64,000 nucleotides of DNA. It comes from Novosphingobium sp. KA1 (GTDB taxonomy: Bacteria; Pseudomonadota; Alphaproteobacteria; Sphingomonadales; Sphingomonadaceae). The translations under genes were made by a program, and so were the position numbers. The stretch lies in NCBI RefSeq assembly GCF_017309955.1, contig NZ_CP021248.1, forward strand, positions 868,001-932,000, in the 5' to 3' direction. The notes below the pieces were generated by a model. The model had not been told where the DNA came from and ran no database searches. It saw only the letters and a list, made by a program, of their open reading frames with translations. Position 1 is the stretch's first letter; the number at the start of each line of letters is the position of its first letter. Below are positions 54,271 through 63,178 of the stretch, in pieces.

Positions 54271-55016
54271 GCGGGTGGATCGCGATCGCCGGGCTCGGCC
54301 CGGGCCGCGAGACGCTGGTCACGCCGGAAGTGTCGCAGGCGCTGGCCGAGGCCAGCGATGTGGTCGGCTACATCCCCTATGTCGCGCGGGTCGCCCCGCG
54401 CGCGGGGCTGGTGCTCCATGCCAGCGACAACCGGGTGGAGCTCCAGCGCGCCGCCCATGCGCTGGAGATGGCGGCGGCAGGGAGGCGGGTGGTGGTCGTC
54501 TCCTCTGGCGATCCGGGGGTTTTCGCGATGGCCGCGGCCGTGTTCGAGGCACTGGAGCAGGGGCCGCCGGAGTGGCTTTCGCTGGACATCCGCGTGCTGC
54601 CGGGGATCACCGCGATGCTGGCGGCCAGCGCCCGCGCGGGGGCGCCACTGGGGCATGATTTCTGCGCGATCAACCTTTCGGACAACCTCAAGCCATGGGC
54701 GCTGATCGAGCGGCGCCTGCGTCTTGCGGCGGAGGCGGACTTCGCGATGGCATTCTACAACCCGCGCTCCCAGTCCCGCCCCGAAGGGTTCGCCCGCGTG
54801 CTGGACGTGCTGCGCGAGGCTTGCGGCGCGGATCGGCCGATCCTGTTTGCCCGCGCGGTGTCGACGCCCGAGGAACACCTGCGGGTCACGACGCTGGGCG
54901 AGGCAAGCCCGGACATGGCCGATATGCGCACCGTGGTCATTGTCGGGTCGAGCCGGACGCGGCTGATCCCGCGCGAGGGTGCGCCGATCCTCTACACGCC
55001 GAGATCGGCGGAATGA
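54267..55016 (+). CDS. cobJ: Precorrin-3B C17-methyltransferase
   Basis: CobJ methylates C-17 and contracts the ring. The product has 249 residues from the GTG at 54267, overlapping the cobI stop. Motifs are GWIAIAGLGPGRETLVTPEV, VVVSSGDPGVFAMAAAV, RVLPGITAMLAASARAGAP, GHDFCAINLSDNLKPW and DFAMAFYNPRSQSRP. Its 3' end overlaps the convergent cobK gene by 25 bp. Confidence 0.95.
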   Translation: MSGWIAIAGLGPGRETLVTPEVSQALAEASDVVGYIPYVARVAPRAGLVLHASDNRVELQRAAHALEMAAAGRRVVVVSSGDPGVFAMAAAVFEALEQGPPEWLSLDIRVLPGITAMLAASARAGAPLGHDFCAINLSDNLKPWALIERRLRLAAEADFAMAFYNPRSQSRPEGFARVLDVLREACGADRPILFARAVSTPEEHLRVTTLGEASPDMADMRTVVIVGSSRTRLIPREGAPILYTPRSAE

Positions 55017-55741
55017 GGGAGCCAGTCGAACACGGCCTCCACGGTGTGCACGGTCTCGGTCGGCGCGGCGGCCGGGCGTTCGATCATCATGACCGGAATG
55101 CCGAGGCGGCGCGCGGCGATGAGCTTGGCCTGCGCGCCGCTGCCGCCCGCGTTCTTGCAGACGACAACGTCGATCCGGTGCTGTGCCAGCAAGCGTATGT
55201 CGTCTTCCGCCGTGAAGGGGCCGCGATCGACGACAAGATGATGGTCGGGAAGCGCAGGCGGCTGCCGGGGCCGGTCGACGAAGCGCAGCAGGTAATGGTG
55301 CTGGCCTTGCGCGGCGAAGGCCTCGACATGCATGCGGCCGAGCGCCAGCATCACCCGGCGCCGCGGTCCGGCCAGCGCGGAGACGGCGGCGGCGACATCG
55401 GGCACGGATTGCCAGCGATCACCCGGCTGCGGCGCCCAGCCGGGGCGGGTGAGCGTGAGCAGCGGCGTGCCGGTCGCCTCGGCGGCGGCCAGAGCGTTGC
55501 GGCTCATGGTGGCCGCGAACGGATGGGTCGCATCGATCAGGTGGGAGACGCGGTGGTCCTGCAGGTACTGCGCAAGGCCGTCCGCTCCGCCGAAGCCCCC
55601 GATCCGCACCGGGATCGGCTGGGCGCGCGGCGCCTCGGTGCGTCCGGCGTAGCTGAGCGTGGCGTCGAGGCCCCGATCCGCCATGGCGCGGGCGAGTGCG
55701 CTCGCTTCGGTGGTGCCGCCCAGGATGAGGATATGGGACAT
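54992..55741 (-). CDS. cobK: Precorrin-6A reductase
   Basis: CobK reduces precorrin-6A with NADPH. The product has 249 residues from the ATG at 55741 (minus), with GGGAG about nine bases upstream, inside cobL. It shows ILILGGTTEASALARAMAD, HLIDATHPFAATMSRNAL, MLALGRMHVEAF and CKNAGGSGAQAKLIAARRLG. It is the only cob gene on the minus strand here. It is divergent from cobL with overlapping start codons and convergent with cobJ, so it cannot be read from the main operon transcript. Confidence 0.95.
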   Translation of the reverse strand: MSHILILGGTTEASALARAMADRGLDATLSYAGRTEAPRAQPIPVRIGGFGGADGLAQYLQDHRVSHLIDATHPFAATMSRNALAAAEATGTPLLTLTRPGWAPQPGDRWQSVPDVAAAVSALAGPRRRVMLALGRMHVEAFAAQGQHHYLLRFVDRPRQPPALPDHHLVVDRGPFTAEDDIRLLAQHRIDVVVCKNAGGSGAQAKLIAARRLGIPVMMIERPAAAPTETVHTVEAVFDWLPHSADLGV

Positions 55742-56948
55742 GACTGATTCTCCCGGGCGGGCCTGGCTGACGCTGATCGGCATCGGCGAGGATGGCCTTT
55801 CCGGCCTCTGCGCTGATGCCCGCGCGGTGCTGGCCGAAGCCGATCTGGTGACCGGCGCCGAGCGGCACATGGCGCTGGTGGGCGGACTTAAGGCCGAATG
55901 CCGGACATGGCCAGTGCCCTTTGCCAGCGGCGTCGACGGCCTGCTCGCCGAGCGCGGGCGGCGCACGGTGATGCTGGTGTCGGGAGACCCGTTCTGGTTC
56001 GGCGCGGGTTCGGTGATCGCGCGCCATCTGGCGCCGCACGAGTGGACGGCGATGCCCGGACGCTCGACCTTTTCGCTGGCGGCGGCGCGGCTGGGGTGGG
56101 CGCTGGAAACGACCGTCTGCCTTGGCCTTCATGCGGCCCCGCTGGCGCGAGTGCGGCCACATCTGGCGCCGGGCGTGCAGGTGCTGGTCCTGGTGCGGGA
56201 CGGCGCGGCGGTGGCGGAGTTCATGGCCTATCTGACAGCGCAAGGTTTCGGTGCGTCCGAGGTCACGGTGCTGGAAGCGCTGGGCGGCCCGCGCGAGCGC
56301 ATTCGATCGATGCGCGCGGATGCCGAGCCATTTGCCGACACCGTACATCCGGTGGCGCTTGGCATCCGGTTCGCAGGGGACGGGGCGGTTCTGCCCCGAG
56401 CCAGTGGAGCGGCTGACGACTGGTTCCAGCATGATGGGCAGATCACCAAGCGGCCCGTGCGCGCGCTCACGCTCTCGGCGCTGGCGCCGCGTGCCGGCGA
56501 AAGGCTGTGGGACATCGGCTGCGGGTCGGGCTCCATTGCCATCGAGTGGCTGCTCGCTCATCCCGCCATGCAGGCGACCGGGTTCGAGGCCGATCGCGAG
56601 CGGGCGGAACGGGCGCGGAGCAATGCCCGGGCGCTGGGGGTGGACCGGTTGGAGGTGGTGGAAGGGCGCGCGCCCGAAGTTCTGGCAGACCGGCCGCCGC
56701 CCGATGCCGTGTTTATCGGCGGCGGGCTGAGCGAGGCCCTGCTCGAAACGCTCTGGGGGTTGCTCGGCAAGGGCACACGCATCGTCGCCAATGCGGTGAC
56801 GCTGGAGTCGGAAGCCCTGCTCGCGAAGTGGCAGGTGGAGAAGGGCGGCGAATTGCTGCGGATCGAACTCGCGCAAGCGGCCCCGCTCGGCACGCGGCGC
56901 GGGTGGAAGGCGCATTATCCGGTGGTGCAGTGGAGCGCGGTGCGATGA
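55740..56948 (+). CDS. cobL: Precorrin-6Y C5,15-methyltransferase (decarboxylating)
   Basis: CobL has two domains in 402 residues. Residues 10-210 are the CbiE-type tetrapyrrole methylase (LTLIGIGEDGLSGLCADARA, VMLVSGDPFWFGAGSVIA). Residues 225-400 are the CbiT-type SAM methyltransferase that also decarboxylates (LWDIGCGSGSIAIEWL near 257). The ATG at 55740-55742 interleaves with the cobK start on the other strand (CATG at 55739-55742). A GAGGAT site upstream lies inside cobK. Its stop overlaps the cobE start. Confidence 0.95.
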   Translation: MTDSPGRAWLTLIGIGEDGLSGLCADARAVLAEADLVTGAERHMALVGGLKAECRTWPVPFASGVDGLLAERGRRTVMLVSGDPFWFGAGSVIARHLAPHEWTAMPGRSTFSLAAARLGWALETTVCLGLHAAPLARVRPHLAPGVQVLVLVRDGAAVAEFMAYLTAQGFGASEVTVLEALGGPRERIRSMRADAEPFADTVHPVALGIRFAGDGAVLPRASGAADDWFQHDGQITKRPVRALTLSALAPRAGERLWDIGCGSGSIAIEWLLAHPAMQATGFEADRERAERARSNARALGVDRLEVVEGRAPEVLADRPPPDAVFIGGGLSEALLETLWGLLGKGTRIVANAVTLESEALLAKWQVEKGGELLRIELAQAAPLGTRRGWKAHYPVVQWSAVR

Positions 56949-57316
56949 TCGTGGCCGGTTTCGGCTGCCGGCAAGGGGCGACTCTGGCCTCGCTCGAGAA
57001 TGCGCTCGAGCTTGCCAGCGGGCAGGTGCCTGCCGTGCGCATCGCCATGCTCGCCGCGCCTGAGGACAAGTGCGGGTTGGTGGCCGAACTGGCCGCGCGG
57101 CTTGGACTTCCGGTTCTCGGCATCGCCCCGCACGCGCTGGAGGCGGCGGCGACAGTCACCCGGTCTGCCGCCAGCCTCGCCGCCCGCCGTACCGGCAGCG
57201 TGGCCGAAGCCTCCGCGCTCGCCGCGATAGGCGCGCCGTCACGCCTGATCGTCCCCCGTATCGTTTCGTCAGACCGGATGGCCACTTGCGCCATTGCCGA
57301 AGGAGCCTTGTCTTGA
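56945..57316 (+). CDS. cobE: CobE / CbiG C-terminal-like protein
   Basis: The 123-residue protein has the CobE/CbiG_C fold marks [21 protein letters not shown] at the N-terminus, [18 protein letters not shown] and [12 protein letters not shown]. CobE is needed for aerobic cobalamin synthesis in Pseudomonas denitrificans; its exact chemical role is not settled. Overlaps cobL upstream (ATGA) and cobM downstream (TTGA). Confidence 0.9.
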   Translation: MIVAGFGCRQGATLASLENALELASGQVPAVRIAMLAAPEDKCGLVAELAARLGLPVLGIAPHALEAAATVTRSAASLAARRTGSVAEASALAAIGAPSRLIVPRIVSSDRMATCAIAEGALS

Positions 57317-58098
57317 CTGTCCACTTCATCGGCGCCGGTCCCGGCGCGCCCGATCTGCTTACCTTGCGCGGACGCGACCTGATCGCCGCCAGCCCGGTCT
57401 GCCTCTATGCCGGATCGCTGGTGCCCGCCGCCGTGCTTGGCCATTGCCCGCCGGGCGCGCGCATCGTCAACACCGCGCCGATGGACCTCGACGCGATCAT
57501 CAAGACGATCCGCGAGGCGCATGAGGCCGGGCAGGACGTGGCGCGGCTTCATTCGGGCGATCTTTCGGTCTGGTCCGCCATGGGCGAGCAGGTGCGGCGC
57601 CTGCGCGCGCTCGCAATTCCCTTCACCGTGACGCCGGGGGTTCCGGCTTTTGCCGCCGCTGCCGCCGCGCTGGAAACGGAACTGACAGTACCGGCGCTGG
57701 CCCAGTCGGTGGTGCTGACCCGCACCCCCGGCCGGGCCAGCACGATGCCCGAGCGCGAAAGCCTAGAACGCTTCGCCGCGACGGGCGCGACGCTGGCGAT
57801 CCACCTCTCGATCCACAATCTGGAGGCGGTGGTGCGCGATCTCCTGCCTTCCTACGGCGGCGACTGCCCGGTGGCGGTGGTCTGGCGGGCGAGCTGGCCG
57901 GACGAGCGGATCGTGCGCGCCACGCTGGCAACGGCGGAGGCGGCGGTGGCGGGCAGCATGGAGCGTACCGCGCTGATCCTTGTGGGGCCCTCGCTGGGCG
58001 CGCATGTGGAAGGTGAAAGCAGTCTCTATGCTGCGGGTTACGACCGCCGCTTCCGCCCGCAATCGGCGCAGTCGGTCTTTGCCGGCCGCGAGGACTGA
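57313..58098 (+). CDS. cobM: Precorrin-4 C11-methyltransferase
   Basis: CobM adds the C-11 methyl. The product has 261 residues from the TTG at 57313, since the family N-terminus (M)[19 protein letters not shown] begins there and GAAGGAG lies upstream. Other motifs are [34 protein letters not shown] and [17 protein letters not shown]. It overlaps cobE by four bases and ends nine bases before cobF. Confidence 0.95.
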   Translation: MTVHFIGAGPGAPDLLTLRGRDLIAASPVCLYAGSLVPAAVLGHCPPGARIVNTAPMDLDAIIKTIREAHEAGQDVARLHSGDLSVWSAMGEQVRRLRALAIPFTVTPGVPAFAAAAAALETELTVPALAQSVVLTRTPGRASTMPERESLERFAATGATLAIHLSIHNLEAVVRDLLPSYGGDCPVAVVWRASWPDERIVRATLATAEAAVAGSMERTALILVGPSLGAHVEGESSLYAAGYDRRFRPQSAQSVFAGRED

Positions 58099-58106
58099 GC
58101 GGGGCG

Positions 58107-58880
58107 ATGATCGATCTGCACCTGATCGGCATTGGTACCGGCAATCCCGATCACCTGACGATGGCGGCGATCCGGGCCATGAACGGGGCCGACCTGATCC
58201 TGCTCCCGCGCAAGGGCGGGGAGGGGGATGGCAGAAGCGATCTTGTCGATCTGCGCCGCGTCCTTTGCGGCGCCGTGTTGACCCGGCCGGTGCGTGTGGT
58301 GGAGTTCGATCTTCCCGCTCGCGCCGCCGAGGGGCCCTATATCGAGGCGGTGCGCGACTGGCATGCCGCCATCGCCGCGGCCTGGCGGGCCGAGATCGAT
58401 GCCCATCTCCCGCGCGGGGGCAAGCTGGCGCTGCTCGTCTGGGGCGATCCCTCGCTCTATGACAGCACCTTGCGCATTGCCGCGCGATTGCAGCGCGAAG
58501 GACTTGATCTGCGGACCCATGTCGTCCCCGGGATCAGCAGCGTGCAACTGCTGACGGCGGCCCATGCGATCCCGCTGAACACGCTGGCCTCGTCGGTCAC
58601 CATCACCACCGGGCGGCGGCTGCGTGAACGGGGCTGGCCGGAAGGCGCGGATACATTGGTGGTGATGCTTGACGGGGGCTGTGCGTTCGAGACGCTGCCG
58701 CCGGAAGGTATCGAGATCTGGTGGGGGGCTTTCTTGGGCTTGCCGCAGGAAGCGCTCGTCAGCGGGGCGCTGGCCGAGGCCGGGCCGCGCATAGCCCCGC
58801 TCAGGGCTATGCTGCGCGAGAAGCATGGCTGGATAATGGACATCTATCTGCTGCGACGGCCAGCGGGCTCGCGGTCTTGA
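58107..58880 (+). CDS. cobF: Precorrin-6A synthase (deacetylating)
   Basis: CobF methylates C-1 and removes the acetyl fragment, a step specific to the aerobic route. The product has 257 residues from the ATG at 58107. Motifs are MIDLHLIGIGTGNPDHLTMA, ADLILLPRKGG, LLVWGDPSLYDSTLRIA and VVPGISSVQLLTAAHAI. Last gene of the operon; a hairpin follows at 58886. Confidence 0.95.
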   Translation: MIDLHLIGIGTGNPDHLTMAAIRAMNGADLILLPRKGGEGDGRSDLVDLRRVLCGAVLTRPVRVVEFDLPARAAEGPYIEAVRDWHAAIAAAWRAEIDAHLPRGGKLALLVWGDPSLYDSTLRIAARLQREGLDLRTHVVPGISSVQLLTAAHAIPLNTLASSVTITTGRRLRERGWPEGADTLVVMLDGGCAFETLPPEGIEIWWGAFLGLPQEALVSGALAEAGPRIAPLRAMLREKHGWIMDIYLLRRPAGSRS

Positions 58881-58885
58881 GCAGC

Positions 58886-58906
58886 TGATCCGATTGCATC
58901 GGATCA
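58886..58906 (+). terminator. Hairpin after cobF
   Basis: A perfect 9-bp stem with a three-base loop (TGATCCGAT TGC ATCGGATCA) begins eight bases after the cobF stop. It is extended by an outer AGCAG/CTGCT pairing after small bulges. The following sequence is only moderately T-rich. It is a probable terminator of the cob operon. Confidence 0.6.
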
Positions 58907-59099
58907 ACTGCTCTAAAATTCTGGCTTTGAAAAATGGCTGACAGGATGGGGTCGCCCATCCCGCCAGCCAGTCCAGGGTAAACCCGTGAAACGGGTCGCC
59001 CTTCGGGTCGCCTCGTAAAATCGTCGCACCTGGCGCAAAGCGCGGATCGCGCTGCAGCCTCTGGAAACAGGGACTGCTGCATGGCTGAAGGGAGTACCA

Positions 59100-59116
59100 T
59101 CCGGGAAATTCCCGGA
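59100..59116. terminator. Palindrome at the 3' end of the fixJ-like gene
   Basis: A near-perfect palindrome TCCGGGAA-A-TTCCCGGA lies five bases beyond the stop of the minus-strand response regulator gene. It may act as a terminator for that transcript. It has no T-tract. Confidence 0.4.
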
Positions 59117-59120
59117 GACG

Positions 59121-59750
59121 TTATCGCGGCAGGGGAGGCGTTCCCTCACCGCGACTGAGTGCGATGAGCTGGGCCAGCCCGTTGGTCTGCGTCTTGGCCA
59201 CGATCGCGGCGCGGTGGTCCTCCACGGTGCGCGCCGAGATCGCCAGGCGGTCGGCGATTTCCTTGTTGCTGTGTCCGCGCACCAGCAGGTCGAAAACCTC
59301 CCGTTCGCGCCGGGTGAACAGGGACGTCAGGGTCAGGATCCGCCGTTCGCGTTCCGACCAGTTCAGCCCTTCGGAGACGGCGCTGACAAGGCGGTCGGTG
59401 TCGATCGGTTTCTCCAGATAGTCGAGCCCGCCATGGCGGCGCACGGCATCGACGGCGTGGGTGGTGGTCGGCCAGGCGGTCATGAACACCAGAGCGAGCG
59501 CCGGGACGCGGCTGCGCAGGCTTTCCGCGAAAGCGAAGCCGTCGGTGGTGCCGAGCTGGATGTCGCTGACGAGGCAGCCGAATACCTGTCCGTCCAGTGC
59601 CGTGGACACGGTTGCGGTGTCGAAGAACGCCTGCGCCGCGAAGCCGTGCCGGGTCAGCAGCCGGGCAATGGTGCAGGCGAGGTCTTCATCATCGTCCAGC
59701 ACGGCGACCATGGCGGGCGGGGGCGCCGTGTGAGGGGATTGCATCGTCAT
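59121..59750 (-). CDS. FixJ/NarL-type response regulator
   Basis: The 209-residue regulator starts at the ATG at 59750 and overlaps the kinase stop by four bases. The receiver domain (residues 15-130) has acidic DDDED, phospho-acceptor Asp in CLVSDIQLGTTDG, Thr-x-Trp-type FMTAW and Lys in YLEKPIDTD. A LuxR-type helix-turn-helix follows (FTRREREVFDLLVRGHSNKE, IADRLAISARTVEDHRA). It is the partner of the MASE1 kinase. Confidence 0.92.
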   Translation of the reverse strand: MTMQSPHTAPPPAMVAVLDDDEDLACTIARLLTRHGFAAQAFFDTATVSTALDGQVFGCLVSDIQLGTTDGFAFAESLRSRVPALALVFMTAWPTTTHAVDAVRRHGGLDYLEKPIDTDRLVSAVSEGLNWSERERRILTLTSLFTRREREVFDLLVRGHSNKEIADRLAISARTVEDHRAAIVAKTQTNGLAQLIALSRGEGTPPLPR

Positions 59751-61423
59751 GTCGGGGTTCCGGAACGCGGCGTGTAGAGTGGCAGCGAAACCACCATGTG
59801 CACGAAGCCCGGCTCGTCGTCGCGGACCAGCATGCCGCCGTGGGCCTCGATGATGGTGCGGGCGATGATGACGCCTATGCCCATCCCGGCCCCTGAGGCC
59901 GAGGGCGGAACGGGGCGGGCCGAAACGGCGTTGGTGATCCGGATGACGGCATCGTCGCCCCGCATCTGCGTGCTCATCCGCAGGGTGCGGTCCGCAGCGG
60001 CGGTGATGGCATTGCGCAGCAGGTTGACGATCGCCTGCGAGAGCTCGATCTCCTGGGCATGGACGGTGAGGTCGGGCGGAACCGGTGCCAGCACGAGCTG
60101 GCATTCCGCGCTGCGCAGTTCCGGCGCGACCATCTGCACGGATGATTGCAGCAGCATGCACAGCGGCAGGGGAGACGGCTCGTCCACGGAGCGGCCGCCG
60201 AACCGTCGCAGCCGCCGGACCAGTTCGGAAAGGGCATGGGCCTTGCGGTCGACCAGTGCTGCGCTTTGCGCGATGTCGGCATCGAGGTCGGCCGTGCGGC
60301 TCCTGAGATGGCCTGCCTCGATCGCCAATGTGGAGAGCGGTTGGCTGATCTCGTGGATCACCGCCACCGACATTGCCCGCAACGTCTTCAGCCGCTCCGC
60401 CTGGAACAGCAGGCGGTTGCGCCGGGCGAGCATGTCCTCGGCAATCTTCTGGGTGTCGGCGTAACAGCCCGACAGCCAGGTGACGATGGCGACGGCGGCG
60501 AGGCTGAGGTGCAGGTTCAGCCGCTCTCCATCGCCGAGCGGCCCGGCGGAATAGGGGAGGAACAGGGCAATGACGGCCAGGATCGTGAACCAGGCGGCGG
60601 TGCGGCCGTGGCGCAGGCCGATCCAGGCGCCTGCCAGGAGCAGCGGTGTCGGTTGCGCGCCGAGACCGGCGCGCCATAGCGCGACGGTCAGCCACATGGA
60701 GGCGCCGAGGATGACGGCGCCGGGCACGAGCAGGCGCCAGCCGGGCATGGCAAGGGCGCGGCGTTCGGTCGAGCGATAGAAGCGTGCGAGCGACAGTAAC
60801 GGCGGTGCCAGCACCATGATGCCGAGCAGGTCGCCGAGGGCAAGGCCGGTCAGCGACACCACCAGCTGCACCCTGATTGTCGATGGTCCTGCCGTGGCAG
60901 GCAGTGCCAGTTCCAGCGGTACGAATAGCAGCGCATTGAGGGCTGGGGCCAGCAGCGCGGCGATACCCAGGCGCATGGGAGCAGCGGTAACCGGTTCGCC
61001 GCCGCCTTCGGCTCGGTGGCCCGACAGGCGGCCGGCCATGGAGCGGGCAATCGCGATCGCGGCAGCGTAGGCAAGGGCCGGGCGCATGATGTTGATGCTG
61101 TCGTGAATGACGCCGGAGCCGGTGAGCGGCAGCACCCCGCTCATCGCATCGACACAGAGTTCCGTGGCCATCAACCAAGGGGTGATCGCCAGGCCTCGCC
61201 GCCAGAGTGCCGCAAAACGCAGCCCGGCGGCGGGATACCATAGCGAAAAGAATCCGCCTCCGCCCCATGGGTGGGCAGCCCAATGCAATGCGGCGAAGGC
61301 CAGCCCGTAAAGGGCCAGCAGCAGAAGATCCGAGGCGTACTTGCGGACAAGATCCGCCGTCAGGTCTGCCGCGCCGGTCTGTGCGTCGCCTGCCTTCGCG
61401 GAAATCGTCTTGGTCCAGTCCAT
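59747..61423 (-). CDS. MASE1-type membrane sensor histidine kinase
   Basis: The 558-residue protein starts at the ATG at 61423; an ATG at 61510 would extend it by 29 residues. About eight hydrophobic segments in residues 25-320 form a MASE1-like sensor (LHWAAHPWGGGGFFSLWYPA, LGDLLGIMVLAPPLLSL). The kinase core has the phospho-acceptor His in AVIHEISQPLSTLAIEA (about 357), then the N box NLLRNAITAA and GAGMGIGVIIARTIIEAHGG. Ligand is unknown; neighbouring glycoside hydrolases suggest a carbohydrate-related signal, which is only a guess. Confidence 0.85.
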   Translation of the reverse strand: MDWTKTISAKAGDAQTGAADLTADLVRKYASDLLLLALYGLAFAALHWAAHPWGGGGFFSLWYPAAGLRFAALWRRGLAITPWLMATELCVDAMSGVLPLTGSGVIHDSINIMRPALAYAAAIAIARSMAGRLSGHRAEGGGEPVTAAPMRLGIAALLAPALNALLFVPLELALPATAGPSTIRVQLVVSLTGLALGDLLGIMVLAPPLLSLARFYRSTERRALAMPGWRLLVPGAVILGASMWLTVALWRAGLGAQPTPLLLAGAWIGLRHGRTAAWFTILAVIALFLPYSAGPLGDGERLNLHLSLAAVAIVTWLSGCYADTQKIAEDMLARRNRLLFQAERLKTLRAMSVAVIHEISQPLSTLAIEAGHLRSRTADLDADIAQSAALVDRKAHALSELVRRLRRFGGRSVDEPSPLPLCMLLQSSVQMVAPELRSAECQLVLAPVPPDLTVHAQEIELSQAIVNLLRNAITAAADRTLRMSTQMRGDDAVIRITNAVSARPVPPSASGAGMGIGVIIARTIIEAHGGMLVRDDEPGFVHMVVSLPLYTPRSGTPT

Positions 61424-61514
61424 CACGGCACGTGCTTTGGCCGGTTTGCCGGAAGCGGGAAACCCGGAATATTCACGGGGCCCCGCTTCCGGCAAGCCGG
61501 GCTCGCGCAACGTG

Positions 61515-63161
61515 CTATGCGATCATGGCATTGGCACGGTAGCGGAAGTCGCGCAGGCGCACTTCACCCTTTCCGGCGGCATAGATGCCCAGGCGCAGGC
61601 TGAGGAACCCGCCGAAGGTGTTGTGGTGCATTCCCGAGACTTCCATGCGCGTATCGTGGCGCTGCCAGCTGCGGCCCTCGTCATGCGAGAAGTGCCAGGT
61701 CACGACATTTTCCCGGTTGGTGAGGCGCAGGCGCAAGGTACGGGCGGAATGGGGGATCCCGGCCCACGGCAACTCCTGCGAGTATTCGAAGAGCTTGAGC
61801 GTCCTGGCCGTGAAGCCCAGCCCGACAAAGGCCTTGTGGTTGTAGAACAGCAGCAGGCCCGCCTCGGCATCCTCGCTCAGCAGGTCGAGCGTGATCTCGG
61901 CCTGGTAACTGCGATCCCCGGCGATGCAGGTGAGCGGCGGGGAATCCGCAGGGGAAGTGCCGCTCGCGGCGAGCACCAGGCCGCCGGGCCGGTATGCCGA
62001 GCGCTTGGCATCGCCGTCCGGCGCGAAAAAGGTCCACTGCAGGCCCATGCGATCCGCGGAGAAGTCGTCGGACAGAGCCGGAAGCGATGGACCCGGCTTG
62101 CCGCCAGCCGGTTTGGCAAGCGGCTGCGAGAGGTCGCCGCCGCGTGCCCTGAACCAGCCGTCCCCGGTCCACTCGATCGGTTCCAGCAATGTCTGGCGGC
62201 CAAGCGTGCGCAGGCCGTTCTCGTAGCCGTGGTAGACCATCCACCAATCGCCCGCCGGTCCTTCGACCAGCGTGGCATGCCCGCGGGACCACCAGGGCTC
62301 CGCCGTGCCTTGCGTGCGAACGATGGGATTGTGCGGGCAATGCTCCCATGGCCCATGGACGGAGCGGGAGCGGGCGGTGATGACCATGTGCCCGGTGACC
62401 GGACCGGCAGTGCCGCCGATGGCGGTGACAAGGTAGAACCAGTCGCCGCGGCGCAGCAGCTTGGGTCCTTCCGGCGCGAAGTTCTCGACGATCCAGTCGT
62501 CGGGATAGCGCCAGGGATCGTAGGCCTTTTCCAGCGGACCATCGGTGGCAAGGCCGTCATCGGTCAGCCGGACCTTGCGGATGCCGTTGGTGAAGAGATA
62601 GCGCCGCCCATCCTCGCCCACGACATGGCCCGGATCGATGCAGCCGGGAATGTCGAGGTCGACCGGATCGCTCCAGGGGCCGCGGATGTCATCTGCCCAG
62701 ATCACGTAGATCGACCAGGGTTTGCCATCGGGGGCGGCCGGGAGATAGATGAAGTAGCGGTCCTTGTGCTTCACGAGATCGACAGCCCAGACGCTGCCGA
62801 GATTGTGCGTGAGGGCCGGGCCGATCGGCGACCAGTTCACCAGATCGCGCGATTGCCAGATCACCAGCCCGGGGTAGTAGTCAAAGGAGGAGAACGTCAT
62901 GTAGTAGACGTCGCCGTCCTTCAGGATCGACGGGTCGGGATGATCGCCGGACAGGATCGGGTTGCGATACGTGCCGTTGCCGAGATCGGCCTTGCGCTGG
63001 CCTTCGGGGCCTGTTCCCCAGGTCGGCGCGCGGCCAGGCGCGCGTGCCGCCGCCTCGCTCGCGAGTGCAGGGGCCAGAGCGGCCAGAGCGGGGGGAACGG
63101 CGGCGGGCAGGGCCGCGCCGGCAAGCGCGCCCTTGAACATGGTGCGGCGGGTCAGGCTCAT
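61515..63161 (-). CDS. GH43 beta-xylosidase/arabinofuranosidase with lectin-like C-terminal domain
   Basis: The 548-residue enzyme starts at the ATG at 63161 with AGGGAAA upstream. It begins with a twin-arginine signal (SLTRRTMFKGALAGAAL, cleaved after a run of Ala). The five-bladed propeller shows NPILSGDHPDPSIL with the general-base Asp, VWAVDLVKHKDRYFIYLP and NFAPEGPKLLRRGDWFYL with the acid Glu. Residues about 350-548 form the concanavalin-like domain usual in GH43 xylosidases. It likely acts in the periplasm on xylo- or arabino-oligosaccharides. It lies downstream of a GH39 gene in the same direction. Confidence 0.9.
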   Translation of the reverse strand: MSLTRRTMFKGALAGAALPAAVPPALAALAPALASEAAARAPGRAPTWGTGPEGQRKADLGNGTYRNPILSGDHPDPSILKDGDVYYMTFSSFDYYPGLVIWQSRDLVNWSPIGPALTHNLGSVWAVDLVKHKDRYFIYLPAAPDGKPWSIYVIWADDIRGPWSDPVDLDIPGCIDPGHVVGEDGRRYLFTNGIRKVRLTDDGLATDGPLEKAYDPWRYPDDWIVENFAPEGPKLLRRGDWFYLVTAIGGTAGPVTGHMVITARSRSVHGPWEHCPHNPIVRTQGTAEPWWSRGHATLVEGPAGDWWMVYHGYENGLRTLGRQTLLEPIEWTGDGWFRARGGDLSQPLAKPAGGKPGPSLPALSDDFSADRMGLQWTFFAPDGDAKRSAYRPGGLVLAASGTSPADSPPLTCIAGDRSYQAEITLDLLSEDAEAGLLLFYNHKAFVGLGFTARTLKLFEYSQELPWAGIPHSARTLRLRLTNRENVVTWHFSHDEGRSWQRHDTRMEVSGMHHNTFGGFLSLRLGIYAAGKGEVRLRDFRYRANAMIA

Positions 63162-63178
63162 GGTATTTCCCTGGTCGG

